Assembly (NCBI RefSeq): GCF_015277675.1
Contig: NZ_JADHEC010000018.1
Coordinates: forward strand, 1-64,000
From: Flavobacterium soyangense
GTDB taxonomy: Bacteria > Bacteroidota > Bacteroidia > Flavobacteriales > Flavobacteriaceae
Direction: 5' to 3'
DNA length: 64,000 bases
A model generated the notes under the pieces. That model was not told the origin of the DNA, searched no databases, and was given only the letters and a program-made list of their open reading frames with translations. This document shows, piece by piece, positions 13,873 to 23,703 of the stretch (positions are counted from its first letter, which is position 1; each line of letters opens with the position of its first letter). The position numbers were made by a program, and so were the translations under genes.

Positions 13873-16257
13873 ATGGCTGAAAATATTTCTCTTAATATAC
13901 AATTTAACACAAACGGCACTGCAGTTTTTCAAAAACTGAATGAGGGTCTAAATACAGTTAATGAGGGTACAAAGAAAATAACAAAGTCTTTTGGGGATTG
14001 TTATAAGTCATTATTGGCAGTAGGATTAGCAGTTGATGGATTAAACACTTTGAAAGAAACATTAGACGGTGTTATTGCTCCGGGTATTGCTTTGAATTCT
14101 CAAATGGCGGATTTAAGTGCTATTACCGGATTAACAGGTCAAGGCTTGAAAGATATAGAAATAGCCGCTAGACAAAGCGCGAAAACCTTTGGAACGGATG
14201 CCAGTCAAAACGTAAACTCGTATAAACTCATCCTTTCGCAATTATCACCAGAGATTGCCAAAAGTAGTGAGGCAATGAAATTGATGGGCAATAATGTAAA
14301 TATTTTGTCTAAAACAATGGGTGGCGACACAGTGGCAGCAACCGAGGTTCTGACTACGGCGATGAACCAATACGGAGTTTCTACAGCCGATCCTATTGCG
14401 GCTAGTAAAGCAATGGCCGATATGATGAATGTTATGGCGGCAGGTGCCAAAGAAGGTTCTGCCGAACTACCACAAATCAAACAAGCGTTAGAACAGGTCG
14501 GAATGGTAGCAAAAACCACAGGATTAAGTTTTGTTGAAACCAACGCCGCTATTCAAATGCTGGATAAGGCAGGAAAAAAAGGAGCTGAAGGCGGTGTGGC
14601 ATTGCGAAATGTTTTAACCACACTTTCCGAAGGTCGATTTGCTAGTAAAGATGCCGCAGTTGGTTTAAGCCAAATGGGCGTTAGTACTACTACGCTTGCC
14701 GATGCGAGTATTCCATTGACCGATCGTTTGCGAATGCTAAAACCCGTTATGGGCGATACAGCATTGATGACAAAGGTTTTTGGTAAAGAAAATATGGCTG
14801 CATCCATCGCATTGATACAAAGTGCGGATGGTCAGGATGCTTTAGCAAAAAAGATTACAGGAACTAATACTGCAATTGATCAGGCCAATGTGGTTATGGG
14901 CAGTTATCAGGAACGGATGAACCGTTTTAAAGCAGGTTTAAACGACGTTAAAATTAGCTTTTTTGAATTTGCACAGCCAATATTACCTGCGACTCAAGGA
15001 ATGTTTGAATTTATAAATATGGCTGGTAAACTTGCCATTTCTGGTAACGCCATTAGCTCCGTTTATGGAGCGGTTAAAGATAGCTTGAGTAAATATGAAG
15101 GTAGTTTAAAAAAGTTGAAACTCAGTTTGCAATTAAGCAAAGCAATGATTCTTGACAGCACTTTTGTAACATCGATATCTGCTTTTGTAAATAAAATATA
15201 TGCAAAGTCAATGGACAGTGTTCGAACTGCTACAAATAGAACTACAGCTTCGGTTATGGGTTTGAATTTGGCAATGTTAATGAGCCCTGTTGGACTGGTA
15301 GTTATCGGGGTTCTTGCTCTGGTGACAGTTTTTAAATATTTGTGGGATCACTCGAAACGGTTTAGAGAAATTCTATTCGGCGTTTGGGAAGCGGCCAAAG
15401 CCGTGTTTCATAATATTGGGGTCGTTGTAAAACGAGTTTGGGATATGGTCGTAAAACCAATCATAATGGCCTACTATACTTTTTACAAATTTGTATTTAC
15501 TAAAATTTGGGATTTTATAAAATGGGTTTTCAACGGTATTGCCGCCGTATTTGTTTGGCTTTACGAGCAAGCTGTGGCAGTTTTTACAACCGTTGCCGAT
15601 TTTGTGGTTGGGGTTTTCAATTGGATAGTAGAGCAAGTTAGCGGGGCATTAGTCTCAATAGGCTCTTTCTTTAGCGGATTGTGGGATTGGTTTAGTGGTG
15701 TTTTCACGGGGTTTGCAAAATTTATAGATGAATGGCTTATTCAACCAATAAAAAATGCCTTTGGTGGCATTTGGGATTGGATTGTAGGATTATTTGAAAA
15801 AATTATGGACAAACTAACAGGGGTTTTTGCACCTATAAAAAAATTCTTTAAAACCCTGTTTTCTAGCGAAGGGATGACCGATGTGAAAGCGGCATACAAA
15901 CAGGGAGAGAAAAAAGGAGCGGCAAGTTTTGAAGCTGATCAAGCTAAGAATGGCAAAACACAAAAGGTTGAAGTGGTTGGAAAACCCGAAGCCAAAAAAG
16001 ACAAAAACGCATTTGATGTTACCAAAGGTGCGGTAATGCCAGCAACAAAGCCCATTGTGGGAGTTGGCGCAAAAGATAAAAAAGACAGTAGCGGTTCTGG
16101 TGGTAGTTCGGGTTCAAGAAGCCTAACGATTGGCAAATTGATTGAGAATATGCACATACACGTTGGCGGAACTATTAGAGAGAGCAAAGAAAGTATCAAA
16201 CAATCTATTACCGAAGTTTTATTGACGGCAGTAAATGATGTAAACCTAGCCAACTAA
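13873..16257 (+). CDS. Tail tape measure protein
   Basis: 794 aa, the longest gene of the tail core. Residues ~90-340 match the TP901-type tape-measure core: LNSQMADLSAITGLTG, EVLTTAMNQYG, MANVMAAGAKEGSA-like and GGVALRNVLTTLSEGRF segments. A membrane helix lies at ~467-490 and a long aromatic amphipathic region at ~510-640 (repeated WDFIKWVF / VFNWIVEQV pattern), which is usual for proteins that insert into the host membrane. The C-terminus after ~660 is Gly/Ser/Lys-rich. Tail length scales with this gene, suggesting a contractile tail of roughly 120 nm. It overlaps the next gene by 1 bp. Confidence 0.85.
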   Translation: MAENISLNIQFNTNGTAVFQKLNEGLNTVNEGTKKITKSFGDCYKSLLAVGLAVDGLNTLKETLDGVIAPGIALNSQMADLSAITGLTGQGLKDIEIAARQSAKTFGTDASQNVNSYKLILSQLSPEIAKSSEAMKLMGNNVNILSKTMGGDTVAATEVLTTAMNQYGVSTADPIAASKAMADMMNVMAAGAKEGSAELPQIKQALEQVGMVAKTTGLSFVETNAAIQMLDKAGKKGAEGGVALRNVLTTLSEGRFASKDAAVGLSQMGVSTTTLADASIPLTDRLRMLKPVMGDTALMTKVFGKENMAASIALIQSADGQDALAKKITGTNTAIDQANVVMGSYQERMNRFKAGLNDVKISFFEFAQPILPATQGMFEFINMAGKLAISGNAISSVYGAVKDSLSKYEGSLKKLKLSLQLSKAMILDSTFVTSISAFVNKIYAKSMDSVRTATNRTTASVMGLNLAMLMSPVGLVVIGVLALVTVFKYLWDHSKRFREILFGVWEAAKAVFHNIGVVVKRVWDMVVKPIIMAYYTFYKFVFTKIWDFIKWVFNGIAAVFVWLYEQAVAVFTTVADFVVGVFNWIVEQVSGALVSIGSFFSGLWDWFSGVFTGFAKFIDEWLIQPIKNAFGGIWDWIVGLFEKIMDKLTGVFAPIKKFFKTLFSSEGMTDVKAAYKQGEKKGAASFEADQAKNGKTQKVEVVGKPEAKKDKNAFDVTKGAVMPATKPIVGVGAKDKKDSSGSGGSSGSRSLTIGKLIENMHIHVGGTIRESKESIKQSITEVLLTAVNDVNLAN

Positions 16258-16862
16258 TGCAAATTAATTTTCCAAGTCCAGAACAGGCAGCGATAACATT
16301 AGCGAGTCAGGGTGTAGTTGCAGCTGCGTTTTCTTATGGAAAATTTACACCGCTAAAGGTTACATCTGAAGATATAAAGTTGCAGGGTTCAAACTATATC
16401 GGAGTGCCAACATTAACGAGTTTGGCTTTTCAGTATAATAATGTTAGAGTGGAGCTGTTGGAGTGCATTATTACAGTCAATCAAGAAAAGAATATTGTAA
16501 CCACTCCAATGCAAGGTCGTGACGGAACGGTAAAGGAATATATAAGTGATGGCGATTTTACAATTTCTGTCGATGCGGCAGTGAGCAGTTATGCTATTGA
16601 TCAAAAAACACAAAGTGATTTTAATGATAGTCAGGCTTATCCATTATCCCAATTAGAGGATGTGATTGCGACATTAAAAATCAAAGATACTTTAGAAGTA
16701 CACAGTGATTTTTTAACCCTATTCGGCATCACTAATGTAGTTGTCAAAACTTATGGAATGGTTCAGGAAACGCATAGTAATAGGCAATCGTTCAATATTC
16801 AAATTTTAAGCGATACACCGTATGAAATAAAAATACAAGACGATGCTGGTATTAACAAGTGA
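16257..16862 (+). CDS. Conserved Bacteroidota phage baseplate-region protein
   Basis: 201 aa between tape measure and hub protein. The beta-rich central region (LECIITVNQEKNIVTTPMQGRDGTVKEYISDGDF) with SYAIDQKTQ and QLEDVIATLKIKDTLEV resembles a DUF6046-like family seen only in phage tails of this phylum. In Mu-like phages this slot holds a DNA-circulation or LysM-type tail protein. Overlaps the hub gene by 20 bp. Confidence 0.5.
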   Translation: MQINFPSPEQAAITLASQGVVAAAFSYGKFTPLKVTSEDIKLQGSNYIGVPTLTSLAFQYNNVRVELLECIITVNQEKNIVTTPMQGRDGTVKEYISDGDFTISVDAAVSSYAIDQKTQSDFNDSQAYPLSQLEDVIATLKIKDTLEVHSDFLTLFGITNVVVKTYGMVQETHSNRQSFNIQILSDTPYEIKIQDDAGINK

Positions 16863-17808
16863 AATAATTATTGAGTGTGCGCAAACGTGGAAGTTTGACG
16901 CACTAAACAATTGTACCATTGTTGAAGATATGGCAACATTGACAGACACCTGCGAATTATTGCTACCTAATAAAATAAGTTGGGAAGGTTTTGAAAATTT
17001 TAAACTGCCCATAAAAAGAGGCGATAAAATAACGGTTAAACTGGGTTACAACGGCGTTTTGAAAACTCGATTTGTGGGATACATTAGGACCATAGATGCA
17101 AAGAAGCCTATTAAGATACTATGCGAAGACGGGATGTTCTTACTAAAAACTGTTGAAACAAAAAAGAAAGGTTACAAGAAAGTTACGTTGCAACAATTAA
17201 TCGCAGACTTGCTAGACGGAACTGGAATACCATTTGAATTAGTAGACGGCGATATTCCTTTAGGCTCTTACCGAATGTTAAAGGATACCGTCGCCGAGGA
17301 GTTGAACGAAATGAAAAGTAAGTACGGTTTGCGGGCTTACTTTAGAATTATAAACGGGGTTTCAAAACTGTATGTCGGACTTGGTTATCCTTTTGATAAC
17401 AGGCGGAAAGAAAGTTTTATTTATGGCAAAAATCTAATAAGTGAAGACTTTGTGTATCGCATTGCTGAGGATGTTAAAATAAAAGTAAAAGCCATATCGA
17501 TTGATGACAAAAACAAAAGAACCGAAGTTGAAGTGGGTGATAAAGACGGCGAACTCTACACGGTGTATCACGACAACATAGGGATGGATGAGTTGAGAAT
17601 ATTTGCAGAAAGCGAATTGAAACGATTTAAAACTACTGGATTTAAAGGCAGTTTTGAAACCTTTGGAGAGCCATTTGTAAACAAATGCGACATCGCTCAC
17701 ATCGAAGCTTCGGACAATAACAAAGGCGATTTTCTAATAAAAAAAGTAGAAATAAACTTTGGAATGAATGGTTATAGACAAAAAATTGAAATAGGGCAAC
17801 CGGTTTGA
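16843..17808 (+). CDS. Baseplate hub protein (Mu gp44 / P2 gpD-like)
   Basis: 321 aa. It has the domain order of T4 gp27-like hub proteins: an N-terminal barrel with KRGDKITVKLGYNG and FVGYIRTIDAKKPIKILCEDG, a helical insert (TLQQLIADLLDGTGIPFEL) and a C-terminal barrel ending FGMNGYRQKIEIGQPV. The hub connects tube to spike; the next gene is the spike-like protein. The ATG at 16843 lies inside the previous gene. Confidence 0.7.
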   Translation: MLVLTSEIIIECAQTWKFDALNNCTIVEDMATLTDTCELLLPNKISWEGFENFKLPIKRGDKITVKLGYNGVLKTRFVGYIRTIDAKKPIKILCEDGMFLLKTVETKKKGYKKVTLQQLIADLLDGTGIPFELVDGDIPLGSYRMLKDTVAEELNEMKSKYGLRAYFRIINGVSKLYVGLGYPFDNRRKESFIYGKNLISEDFVYRIAEDVKIKVKAISIDDKNKRTEVEVGDKDGELYTVYHDNIGMDELRIFAESELKRFKTTGFKGSFETFGEPFVNKCDIAHIEASDNNKGDFLIKKVEINFGMNGYRQKIEIGQPV

Positions 17809-17813
17809 TTTTA

Positions 17814-17834
17814 GATTGCAGATTGCAGATTGCA
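17814..17834. repeat. Short tandem repeat, three GATTGCA units
   Basis: Three exact copies of the heptamer GATTGCA, with partial units on both sides, lie between the hub stop and the spike-protein start. Heptamer runs of this kind are common between genes in Flavobacterium. They also create an in-frame TTG at 17830 that could be mistaken for the start of the next gene. Confidence 0.7.
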
Positions 17835-17859
17835 GATTTTAGAAATTGAATTTAGATTT

Positions 17860-18375
17860 ATGGACGATGGAAAAGAAATAGGATCGATTGTAAAACATTT
17901 GTCGAAAACAAGCGATGAAGTTTATGCCAAAGTTTGTGAAGTTCTTGAGGTTGATGAAAGTGAAAAAACAGTAGATGTAAAACCCATTGATGGTACTTCA
18001 GAAATATTTAATGTTCGATTGCAGGCAGAAAGTGAAGCTGGCGGGTTGGTATTAATTCCAAAAGTGGGTAGTGTGGTCCTGGTTGTTTTTTTGAACAAAA
18101 ACAATGCGGCAGTTGTCAATACGAGTGCCATTACAGGTTGTAAATTGAAGATTGGGAATTGCGAATTGTTGATGGATGCCGATGGGTTTTTGCTGAGAAA
18201 AGAAAATGAAACTTTAAAGAAGTTGATGGGCGATTTGATTCAAGCCATAAAAGCAATGAGTTTCTTGGTTAGCACGACCGGAACAGCAGCGGCTCAAACC
18301 GGAGCTACAAACACATTAAATAATTCGGCTCAATTCACAGCTATTGAAACACGGATTAATCAGTTTTTAAAATAG
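17860..18375 (+). CDS. Baseplate spike protein (gpV / Mu gp45-like)
   Basis: 171 aa from ATG 17860 (MDDGKEIGSIVKHL). An OB-fold-like N-terminal domain (VYAKVCEVLEVDESEKTVDVKPIDGTSEIFNV) with the VLIPKVGSVVLVVFLNKNNAAVV segment is followed by a short beta/helical C-terminus. This matches phage baseplate assembly protein V, the membrane-piercing spike. The spike tip is short, with no metal-binding HxH apex seen. Confidence 0.7.
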   Translation: MDDGKEIGSIVKHLSKTSDEVYAKVCEVLEVDESEKTVDVKPIDGTSEIFNVRLQAESEAGGLVLIPKVGSVVLVVFLNKNNAAVVNTSAITGCKLKIGNCELLMDADGFLLRKENETLKKLMGDLIQAIKAMSFLVSTTGTAAAQTGATNTLNNSAQFTAIETRINQFLK

Positions 18376-18384
18376 GTTTAAACG

Positions 18385-18669
18385 ATGACAGATATATTGC
18401 TTACTACAGATTTTGATTTAAAAATAGCCAACGGCGATTTTGTGACTGGCGATAGCTCAGACCAAAATGTGGAGCAATTATTTATGAGCACACCAGGTGA
18501 CTGGAAAGAACATTTAGAAATAGGTATAGCTATTACTAGAGCGAGTAAAGGAAACATAGACCGATTTTTAGACCGAACCATTCATGTACAAATGGCAGCG
18601 GACGGATATAATATAAAAAAATTAGCAATAACAGAGACTGGTGTTTCTATAGACGGAAGATATGATTGA
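18385..18669 (+). CDS. Baseplate wedge protein (gpW / gp25-like)
   Basis: 94 aa, the normal size of gp25-like wedge proteins. Family features: LLTTDFDLKIANGDFVTGD at the start, NVEQLFMSTPGDWKEHLEIGI in the middle (usual L..PGE.....GYG position) and a C-terminal LAITETGVSIDGRYD. It triggers sheath contraction in known contractile systems. Overlaps the LysM gene by 8 bp. Confidence 0.7.
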   Translation: MTDILLTTDFDLKIANGDFVTGDSSDQNVEQLFMSTPGDWKEHLEIGIAITRASKGNIDRFLDRTIHVQMAADGYNIKKLAITETGVSIDGRYD

Positions 18670-18958
18670 TTATAAAGTATATGAAAATCAAACGCTACTA
18701 GATGTATCGGCTCACGTTTACGGAAGTGCAGCTGTGGCAATGGAATTATCAAGAATTAATTCTATTTCGATAAGTGAAAAACTGCAAGCTGGTCAACTGA
18801 TACAATTAGCCGATGCGACCATAACGCTACTGGTAAAAAAAGCATTAGACGGTCGGGGAATTATTCCAGCAACAGGATTTAATGGAACAATCGACGACTT
18901 AATACCCGATTTAGGCATAGGATCAACGGCAATAGGCTCAACATTTATAGTACGATAA
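18662..18958 (+). CDS. LysM-like tail protein X
   Basis: 98 aa. The N-terminal ~50 residues are LysM-like (YKVYENQTLLDVSAHVYGSA, MELSRIN, LQAGQLIQL), the fold of P2 gpX / T4 gp53 in baseplates. The C-terminal part (LVKKALDGRGIIPATGFNG) is a short extension. The order W, X, J equals the P2-like baseplate operon. Overlaps the J-like gene by 1 bp. Confidence 0.75.
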   Translation: MIDYKVYENQTLLDVSAHVYGSAAVAMELSRINSISISEKLQAGQLIQLADATITLLVKKALDGRGIIPATGFNGTIDDLIPDLGIGSTAIGSTFIVR

Positions 18959-19854
18959 TGGCAAGAACAATAAACGTTATACAACAGGAAATGCTCACTA
19001 GAATTACCGCAGATGAAAATCTAGCGGGTTTGAATACAACGAGCAAAACAGCGATTTGGCGGCTTATGGTGTTTGTGGTGGCATTTTCTATTTGGGTATT
19101 GGAAAATCTTTTCGACACTCATAAAAAAGAAGTGAACGACATTATCGAGGCAAAAATGCCACATCGCCCGAGTTGGTATAGAACAAAGGCATTGGCTTTT
19201 CAATATGGGTTTGATTTATTGACCGCAAGAAACGAATTTGGGTTGCTGGAGGATACGGACAAATTTGATAATACTGGTTATACTCCGGAACAAATCGAAG
19301 CCTCTAAAGTTATAAAATACGCAGCCGTTACAAAATCAGGCGGGCAATTGTTTATTAAAATAGCTACAGAAACTGCGGGAGTTCTTGCTCCGATTGCACC
19401 TGAAGTAAAAACGGCTTTTGTGGCTTATATGGATGATGTTGCCGATTGTGGTGTGAAATATTTGGTGGTGAACCATCTTCCAGATCGTTTGATTCTAGGA
19501 ATGCAAATTTATAGAAACCCTTTGGTGTTAAAAGAATTCGGGATGGACATACGAACCGCTAAATATCCTGTTGAAGATGCTATAAAAGCCTATATGAAAC
19601 AATTGCCCTTTAATGGTGAGTTGGTTCTAGCGCATTTAGTCGATAAGCTACAGCAGGTTGAGGGCGTTGTGATTACGCATATTTATAATGCCACTTTTCA
19701 GGCTATTGACATTAGCACAGGATTGTATAATGCACCCGAATTGATTGATGTGAAAACCGTTCCCGTAGCTGGTTATTTTGATGTGGGAAGTATAAACGAA
19801 AGCACTGGAGAGTTTGAGAGTGGGAATTTTAGCAGCGTGAGTTATGTGGTATAA
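18958..19854 (+). CDS. Baseplate J-like protein (Mu gp47-like)
   Basis: 298 aa. The start is typical: INVIQQEMLTRITADENLAG, then LNTTSKTAIWRLMVFVVAF and WYRTKALAFQYGFDL. The middle has a beta-rich insert and the C-terminus the AYMKQLPFNGELVLAHLVDKLQQVEGV segment of J proteins. J forms the baseplate wedge and binds W and I. Overlaps the next gene by 11 bp. Confidence 0.75.
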   Translation: MARTINVIQQEMLTRITADENLAGLNTTSKTAIWRLMVFVVAFSIWVLENLFDTHKKEVNDIIEAKMPHRPSWYRTKALAFQYGFDLLTARNEFGLLEDTDKFDNTGYTPEQIEASKVIKYAAVTKSGGQLFIKIATETAGVLAPIAPEVKTAFVAYMDDVADCGVKYLVVNHLPDRLILGMQIYRNPLVLKEFGMDIRTAKYPVEDAIKAYMKQLPFNGELVLAHLVDKLQQVEGVVITHIYNATFQAIDISTGLYNAPELIDVKTVPVAGYFDVGSINESTGEFESGNFSSVSYVV

Positions 19855-20311
19855 AATCGACTTTGATAAGCTCATTCTTTTGCTTTTGCCTACTTTTTTG
19901 CGAAAGCCAGTATTGTTTGGTTATCTCAAATCGTTGGTTGCGCCTATTACAAGTTTGTACCATCGTTGGTCTCTACTCCGGGATGATAATTTAGAGATTT
20001 TAAAATACAACTCGCAGCGCTGTTATTTAAGAGGTGCTTTGAATGACAGATATGACCCTGACGAAAGGCGAATAACGATAAGCAACACGAGTAATAAGGT
20101 GCAAGATTATATTTATACGTTTGGCGAAAACACACCCGTTTCTTTGGGAACGATGTTTATAGAATCAGCCTTTAATTATGCCGGAACGACGGTAGATTTT
20201 ATTGTAAATGTACCTCAGCAGATAATAGCTATGAAAAAACAACCCGCAATAGAGGCTACTATAGAGTTCTATGCATTGGCGGGAAAATCATATAAAATTG
20301 TAGCGGTTTAA
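19844..20311 (+). CDS. Baseplate/tail-end protein (Mu gp48 or P2 gpI slot)
   Basis: 155 aa, in the place of the tail-end protein that links wedge to fibres. It begins WYKIDFDKLILLLLPTFLRKP and has LKYNSQRCYLRGALNDRYD followed by a beta-rich part, a pattern seen in Bacteroidota prophages after J. No firm domain assignment. Confidence 0.55.
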   Translation: MWYKIDFDKLILLLLPTFLRKPVLFGYLKSLVAPITSLYHRWSLLRDDNLEILKYNSQRCYLRGALNDRYDPDERRITISNTSNKVQDYIYTFGENTPVSLGTMFIESAFNYAGTTVDFIVNVPQQIIAMKKQPAIEATIEFYALAGKSYKIVAV

Positions 20312-20352
20312 GAGTTTAAAAGTTTAATAATTATTAATTAAATACGGAATGG

Positions 20353-20376
20353 GATTGCTTCGTTCCTCGCAATGAC
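20353..20376. repeat. Dispersed GATTGCTTCGTTCCTCGCAATGAC-type repeat
   Basis: A 24-bp element with inverted ends (ATTGC ... GCAAT) lies directly before the ATG of the collar-like fibre gene. Elements of this kind are spread through many Bacteroidota genomes. Inside a prophage it indicates host-repeat invasion of the phage genome. Confidence 0.6.
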
Positions 20377-21159
20377 ATGAATACAATGAATTTTGGCAAT
20401 ACAGGCGGTTTCCCGATGAGTACTCGCATTCTGGACGAGTTGCAAACTGCGTTCTCTATTTTTAATGCTCTAGGAGCAATTGCGGGCGATAAGACTATTA
20501 TTTCGGGCTGTGTTACCACTGGCTCAATAGTTAGTCCTGGTGTTGTATGTATTAACGGTGAAGTATTAGAATTTAGAGGCGGAACTGCTCAGACTAAAGT
20601 TAAAATTGTGGAGGTTGTTGAAAATTTGCTTTTTGAGGACAATATATCGAAACCTGTTATCAAAACCCGATACGTGACATTTGGAACAGGTGTTGGGGCG
20701 ATGGATTGGGTTGATTTTAAAGCGGGTTTCCCGACTAAAAACATAGATACCTTAGTGGCTAGAATTACGGCATTAGAAGCTCGCCCATTGGTTGGCAATA
20801 TTCCAATAGATTTGATTGCACTTTGGGGACGACCAGCTAATGAAATTCCTCCTTTATGGGTCGAATACATAGGTCTAGCGGGTAGAACTCCAGTAGGTTT
20901 TTCTGCAACAGATGCCGATTTTGATGTGGTTGGAAAAGTTGGTGGTGCAAAAAGCAAAACCTTATCTATTGGCAATTTGCCAAAGCATAAATTCACGTAT
21001 AAAAAAGCAGTCCCCGGGCGTGGTTATAAACCAGAGAACACTGATTTTCCACTTGGCAGTTTGCAAGATGCCGATACAAATGAATTGGGTAATGATGAAT
21101 CATTCTCACTACTAAATCCATATCGAGTAGTTCATTTCATTCAATATAAAGGAGTATAA
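20377..21159 (+). CDS. Tail collar-like fibre protein
   Basis: 260 aa. Beta-rich N-terminal half (TIISGCVTTGSIVSPGVVCINGEVLEF), then a short helical linker and a collar-like segment WGRPANEIPPLWVEYIGLAGRTPVGF with LSIGNLPKHKFTYKKAVPGRGY, as in phage tail-collar and microcystin-dependent-like proteins. The C-terminus ends NPYRVVHFIQYKGV, the usual collar end. ATG at 20386 is an alternative start. It ends 2 bp before a large fibre gene. Confidence 0.65.
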   Translation: MNTMNFGNTGGFPMSTRILDELQTAFSIFNALGAIAGDKTIISGCVTTGSIVSPGVVCINGEVLEFRGGTAQTKVKIVEVVENLLFEDNISKPVIKTRYVTFGTGVGAMDWVDFKAGFPTKNIDTLVARITALEARPLVGNIPIDLIALWGRPANEIPPLWVEYIGLAGRTPVGFSATDADFDVVGKVGGAKSKTLSIGNLPKHKFTYKKAVPGRGYKPENTDFPLGSLQDADTNELGNDESFSLLNPYRVVHFIQYKGV

Positions 21160-21161
21160 CT

Positions 21162-23699
21162 ATGGCAGATAAAAACACATTAAAAAACTGGTTTAAAACT
21201 GGTTTAAAACCAACTCAAGAGCAATTTTGGGCGTGGATAGATTCGTTTTACCACAAAGATGAAAAGATACCTATCACGGCTATTGATGGGATTGAAAATA
21301 TTTTGCAGCCCAATGCGAAAACTATTCTTATCTCAGATACTTATTCTAAAAGTAATTATGAATGGAATGTAGTTCCTGGAGATAACTTAGAAGAAGGAAT
21401 TGGTAAACTAGCACACGCATTAGATTTATTGCTACTAAAAAACTCAGGATTTTTAAACGTGTTTGTGAAGTCAAATAATCTACCTGTACACGGAGAAATA
21501 GAAGTAAGAAATGCGGGTACAAATACCATTGTATTTTCTGGAGGTACTTCTTTCGGAACATTAAGCAACGAGTTACCTATTGGAAAGTATGATGTTACTA
21601 TAATTGCTCCTGGTTATGATCTAATTTCAACCACAGTTGTCGATGGTAGTTTGGTAGATAATATTACACAAGGCACTACTTGCAAAAACATTGATATTAA
21701 TGCTTTTGACTCCAACGTGACTTTCAACATTAAGCCTAGTTTTGCTCCAACAATAAATACATTCACTATTAACGAAGGAGCTGTATCTACAAGTAATAGC
21801 GCATTACGTTTAAATATAGGCACTGTTGGAGTTGTTAGCGAAATTAGTGTTTCTAGGCTTGAGTCTATGGTAGGAACTACTTGGCTACCATACACTGGCG
21901 GCGATTACAGTTATAATTTTCCTTACGTTGATAACATTCAATTAATTTTATTTATAAAAGTTCGAAACATTACTGGTCAAAGTAATACAATGACTGCCTC
22001 TATTAATGTAGTCAACGGACTTGTAAGAAGTGACAGTGCTAAAACTTATAATTCTATAGCAAATTGTATAGATGACATTCTTGCTGAATACCCTACAGGA
22101 CTGACGAATGACGTTACCATTACAGCTACAGATGAAGTTGTGAATGTGAATACAGCTAGTCTTACAGGAATGATACGCTATATAGAAAGTTGGAATGCTG
22201 GATCAAATTATTATTTACACATCAAAGGCCAGAAAAAGTTTACCATAGATTGTCAAACTGGAGGAGCGTTTAGGATGTTGAAAGTTGATAATATTATCTT
22301 TTCTGGTATTAATTTTATAAACGTTTGTAATTATCACGAGTATTCTAAGCCAGAAGTTCTATCGGCATTATATATCCAAAGTTGCAATAATATAGCAATA
22401 GACAATTGTACTTTTGACGGCGTTTATCCTAAAAATCCAGCACTAGAGCACGGAAGATACGGCATAGTAGCTATAGATTGCAACTCGATAAATGTAACAG
22501 ATTGTGCTTTTAGTAAGTTTGGATTGAGAGCATTAGACATTCAGTTTGTCAAAGTGTTTTCTCTTCTTAAGACAACAATTTCTAATTGTACAATTATTCG
22601 TGACAGGATCGGTCAACCCGCTATTATAGAACTAAAAGAAGTTGATATTATCAAGATCGAAGATTGTGTACTCGACGGTGCATTGGCCGATACGATTATT
22701 TCTGGACTTAATATAAAACGAGTGTTTATTAATAGAACGAAATTAATAAATTGCCCTGGAGAAATTATATCGCTTTTTAACACAAAAAAGTCTGAAATTC
22801 TATCCATTAAAAATTGCCTCATAAAAAATAATCTCTATCAAGTTTATTATCCTTGGACAAAACAGAACGTCGAAATAGACAACATTGAAGTTGTAGAGGT
22901 AATTAATTGCAACGTGAAGTTGTCTCCGGTAAACGGCAATAATATGTATGCTAAATTTATAAGAGCGAATCAAAGAATAGGAACGTTGAATTCTTTTAAC
23001 AATGTATTTGAAATTAGCATGCCTGGCTTTACTAATAATGTGGCTGACGCTGGTTTGTTCGAAATGCCCGTGTTAGATGTTTTAAATTCAAACTATAATA
23101 TTTACAAAGACTATAGCCTGAATGCAGATGCTATATCAAATAATATCTTGAACGTAACTAGTACAAGTTCAATTGTTAAATTATCCAGAAGTAATTCATT
23201 GACTAAACTAAGAGCAGCCCCATATCTTCAAGATATAAATTCTATAGTTGTGTCAACTACTATTCCGTTATATACTAATGATGATGAAAGTTTGCCGCTT
23301 CCTGTTATAACTAATGCTGGGATAAATTCATTGATACTTCCAAAGTTTGATATAAAAAGATTTGTTAAAACTGGAAACGGAAATCCGGGAGCATATTATT
23401 TTAATGGAGTTGTAGGAACCAATCAAGTTGCGATAGAATATGCAGGAATATATACTCCTACGAACTCCAATTTTCAGGAAACTGATTTGAACTACATTGT
23501 AAACTCAGCAGCTCTTACGCTATTGTCTGTAGATAAGTATGATGATTACGGACTATACAAGTGGACATTTTCTTCAGCTGGAAGCCCTGATATAGTAGCA
23601 ATTGGGCATGATGTTTCGGTTGCTTTATTTTCGAATAACAATTCAAATGGAACTTACATAGCTAACAGATCTTATGCTCTTAACATAGAAAAAATTTAA
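21162..23699 (+). CDS. Large tail fibre with beta-helix region
   Basis: 845 aa. The first ~60 residues are the baseplate-attachment module of Bacteroidota tail fibres (LKNWFKTGLKPTQEQFWAWI, DSFYHKDEKIP). Then come Ig-like strands (~105-290) and, from ~320 to 640, repeated short N/I/D-rich turns (FSGINFINVCNYH, CNNIAIDNCTFDGVYP, CNSINVTDCAFSKF) typical of a right-handed parallel beta-helix. The C-terminal ~150 residues are beta-sandwich-like. It probably binds or degrades a cell-surface glycan; no catalytic residues can be named. Confidence 0.65.
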   Translation: MADKNTLKNWFKTGLKPTQEQFWAWIDSFYHKDEKIPITAIDGIENILQPNAKTILISDTYSKSNYEWNVVPGDNLEEGIGKLAHALDLLLLKNSGFLNVFVKSNNLPVHGEIEVRNAGTNTIVFSGGTSFGTLSNELPIGKYDVTIIAPGYDLISTTVVDGSLVDNITQGTTCKNIDINAFDSNVTFNIKPSFAPTINTFTINEGAVSTSNSALRLNIGTVGVVSEISVSRLESMVGTTWLPYTGGDYSYNFPYVDNIQLILFIKVRNITGQSNTMTASINVVNGLVRSDSAKTYNSIANCIDDILAEYPTGLTNDVTITATDEVVNVNTASLTGMIRYIESWNAGSNYYLHIKGQKKFTIDCQTGGAFRMLKVDNIIFSGINFINVCNYHEYSKPEVLSALYIQSCNNIAIDNCTFDGVYPKNPALEHGRYGIVAIDCNSINVTDCAFSKFGLRALDIQFVKVFSLLKTTISNCTIIRDRIGQPAIIELKEVDIIKIEDCVLDGALADTIISGLNIKRVFINRTKLINCPGEIISLFNTKKSEILSIKNCLIKNNLYQVYYPWTKQNVEIDNIEVVEVINCNVKLSPVNGNNMYAKFIRANQRIGTLNSFNNVFEISMPGFTNNVADAGLFEMPVLDVLNSNYNIYKDYSLNADAISNNILNVTSTSSIVKLSRSNSLTKLRAAPYLQDINSIVVSTTIPLYTNDDESLPLPVITNAGINSLILPKFDIKRFVKTGNGNPGAYYFNGVVGTNQVAIEYAGIYTPTNSNFQETDLNYIVNSAALTLLSVDKYDDYGLYKWTFSSAGSPDIVAIGHDVSVALFSNNNSNGTYIANRSYALNIEKI

Positions 23700-23703
23700 T
23701 TAA

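Noticed and set aside
17814-17834. Short tandem heptamers considered as CRISPR or regulatory array
   Set aside because: Units are 7 bp without spacers; same type as other dispersed heptamer repeats.
20377-21159. Collar-like fibre considered as the DGR target gene
   Set aside because: No C-type-lectin ending and no match to the possible template seen near its 3' end.
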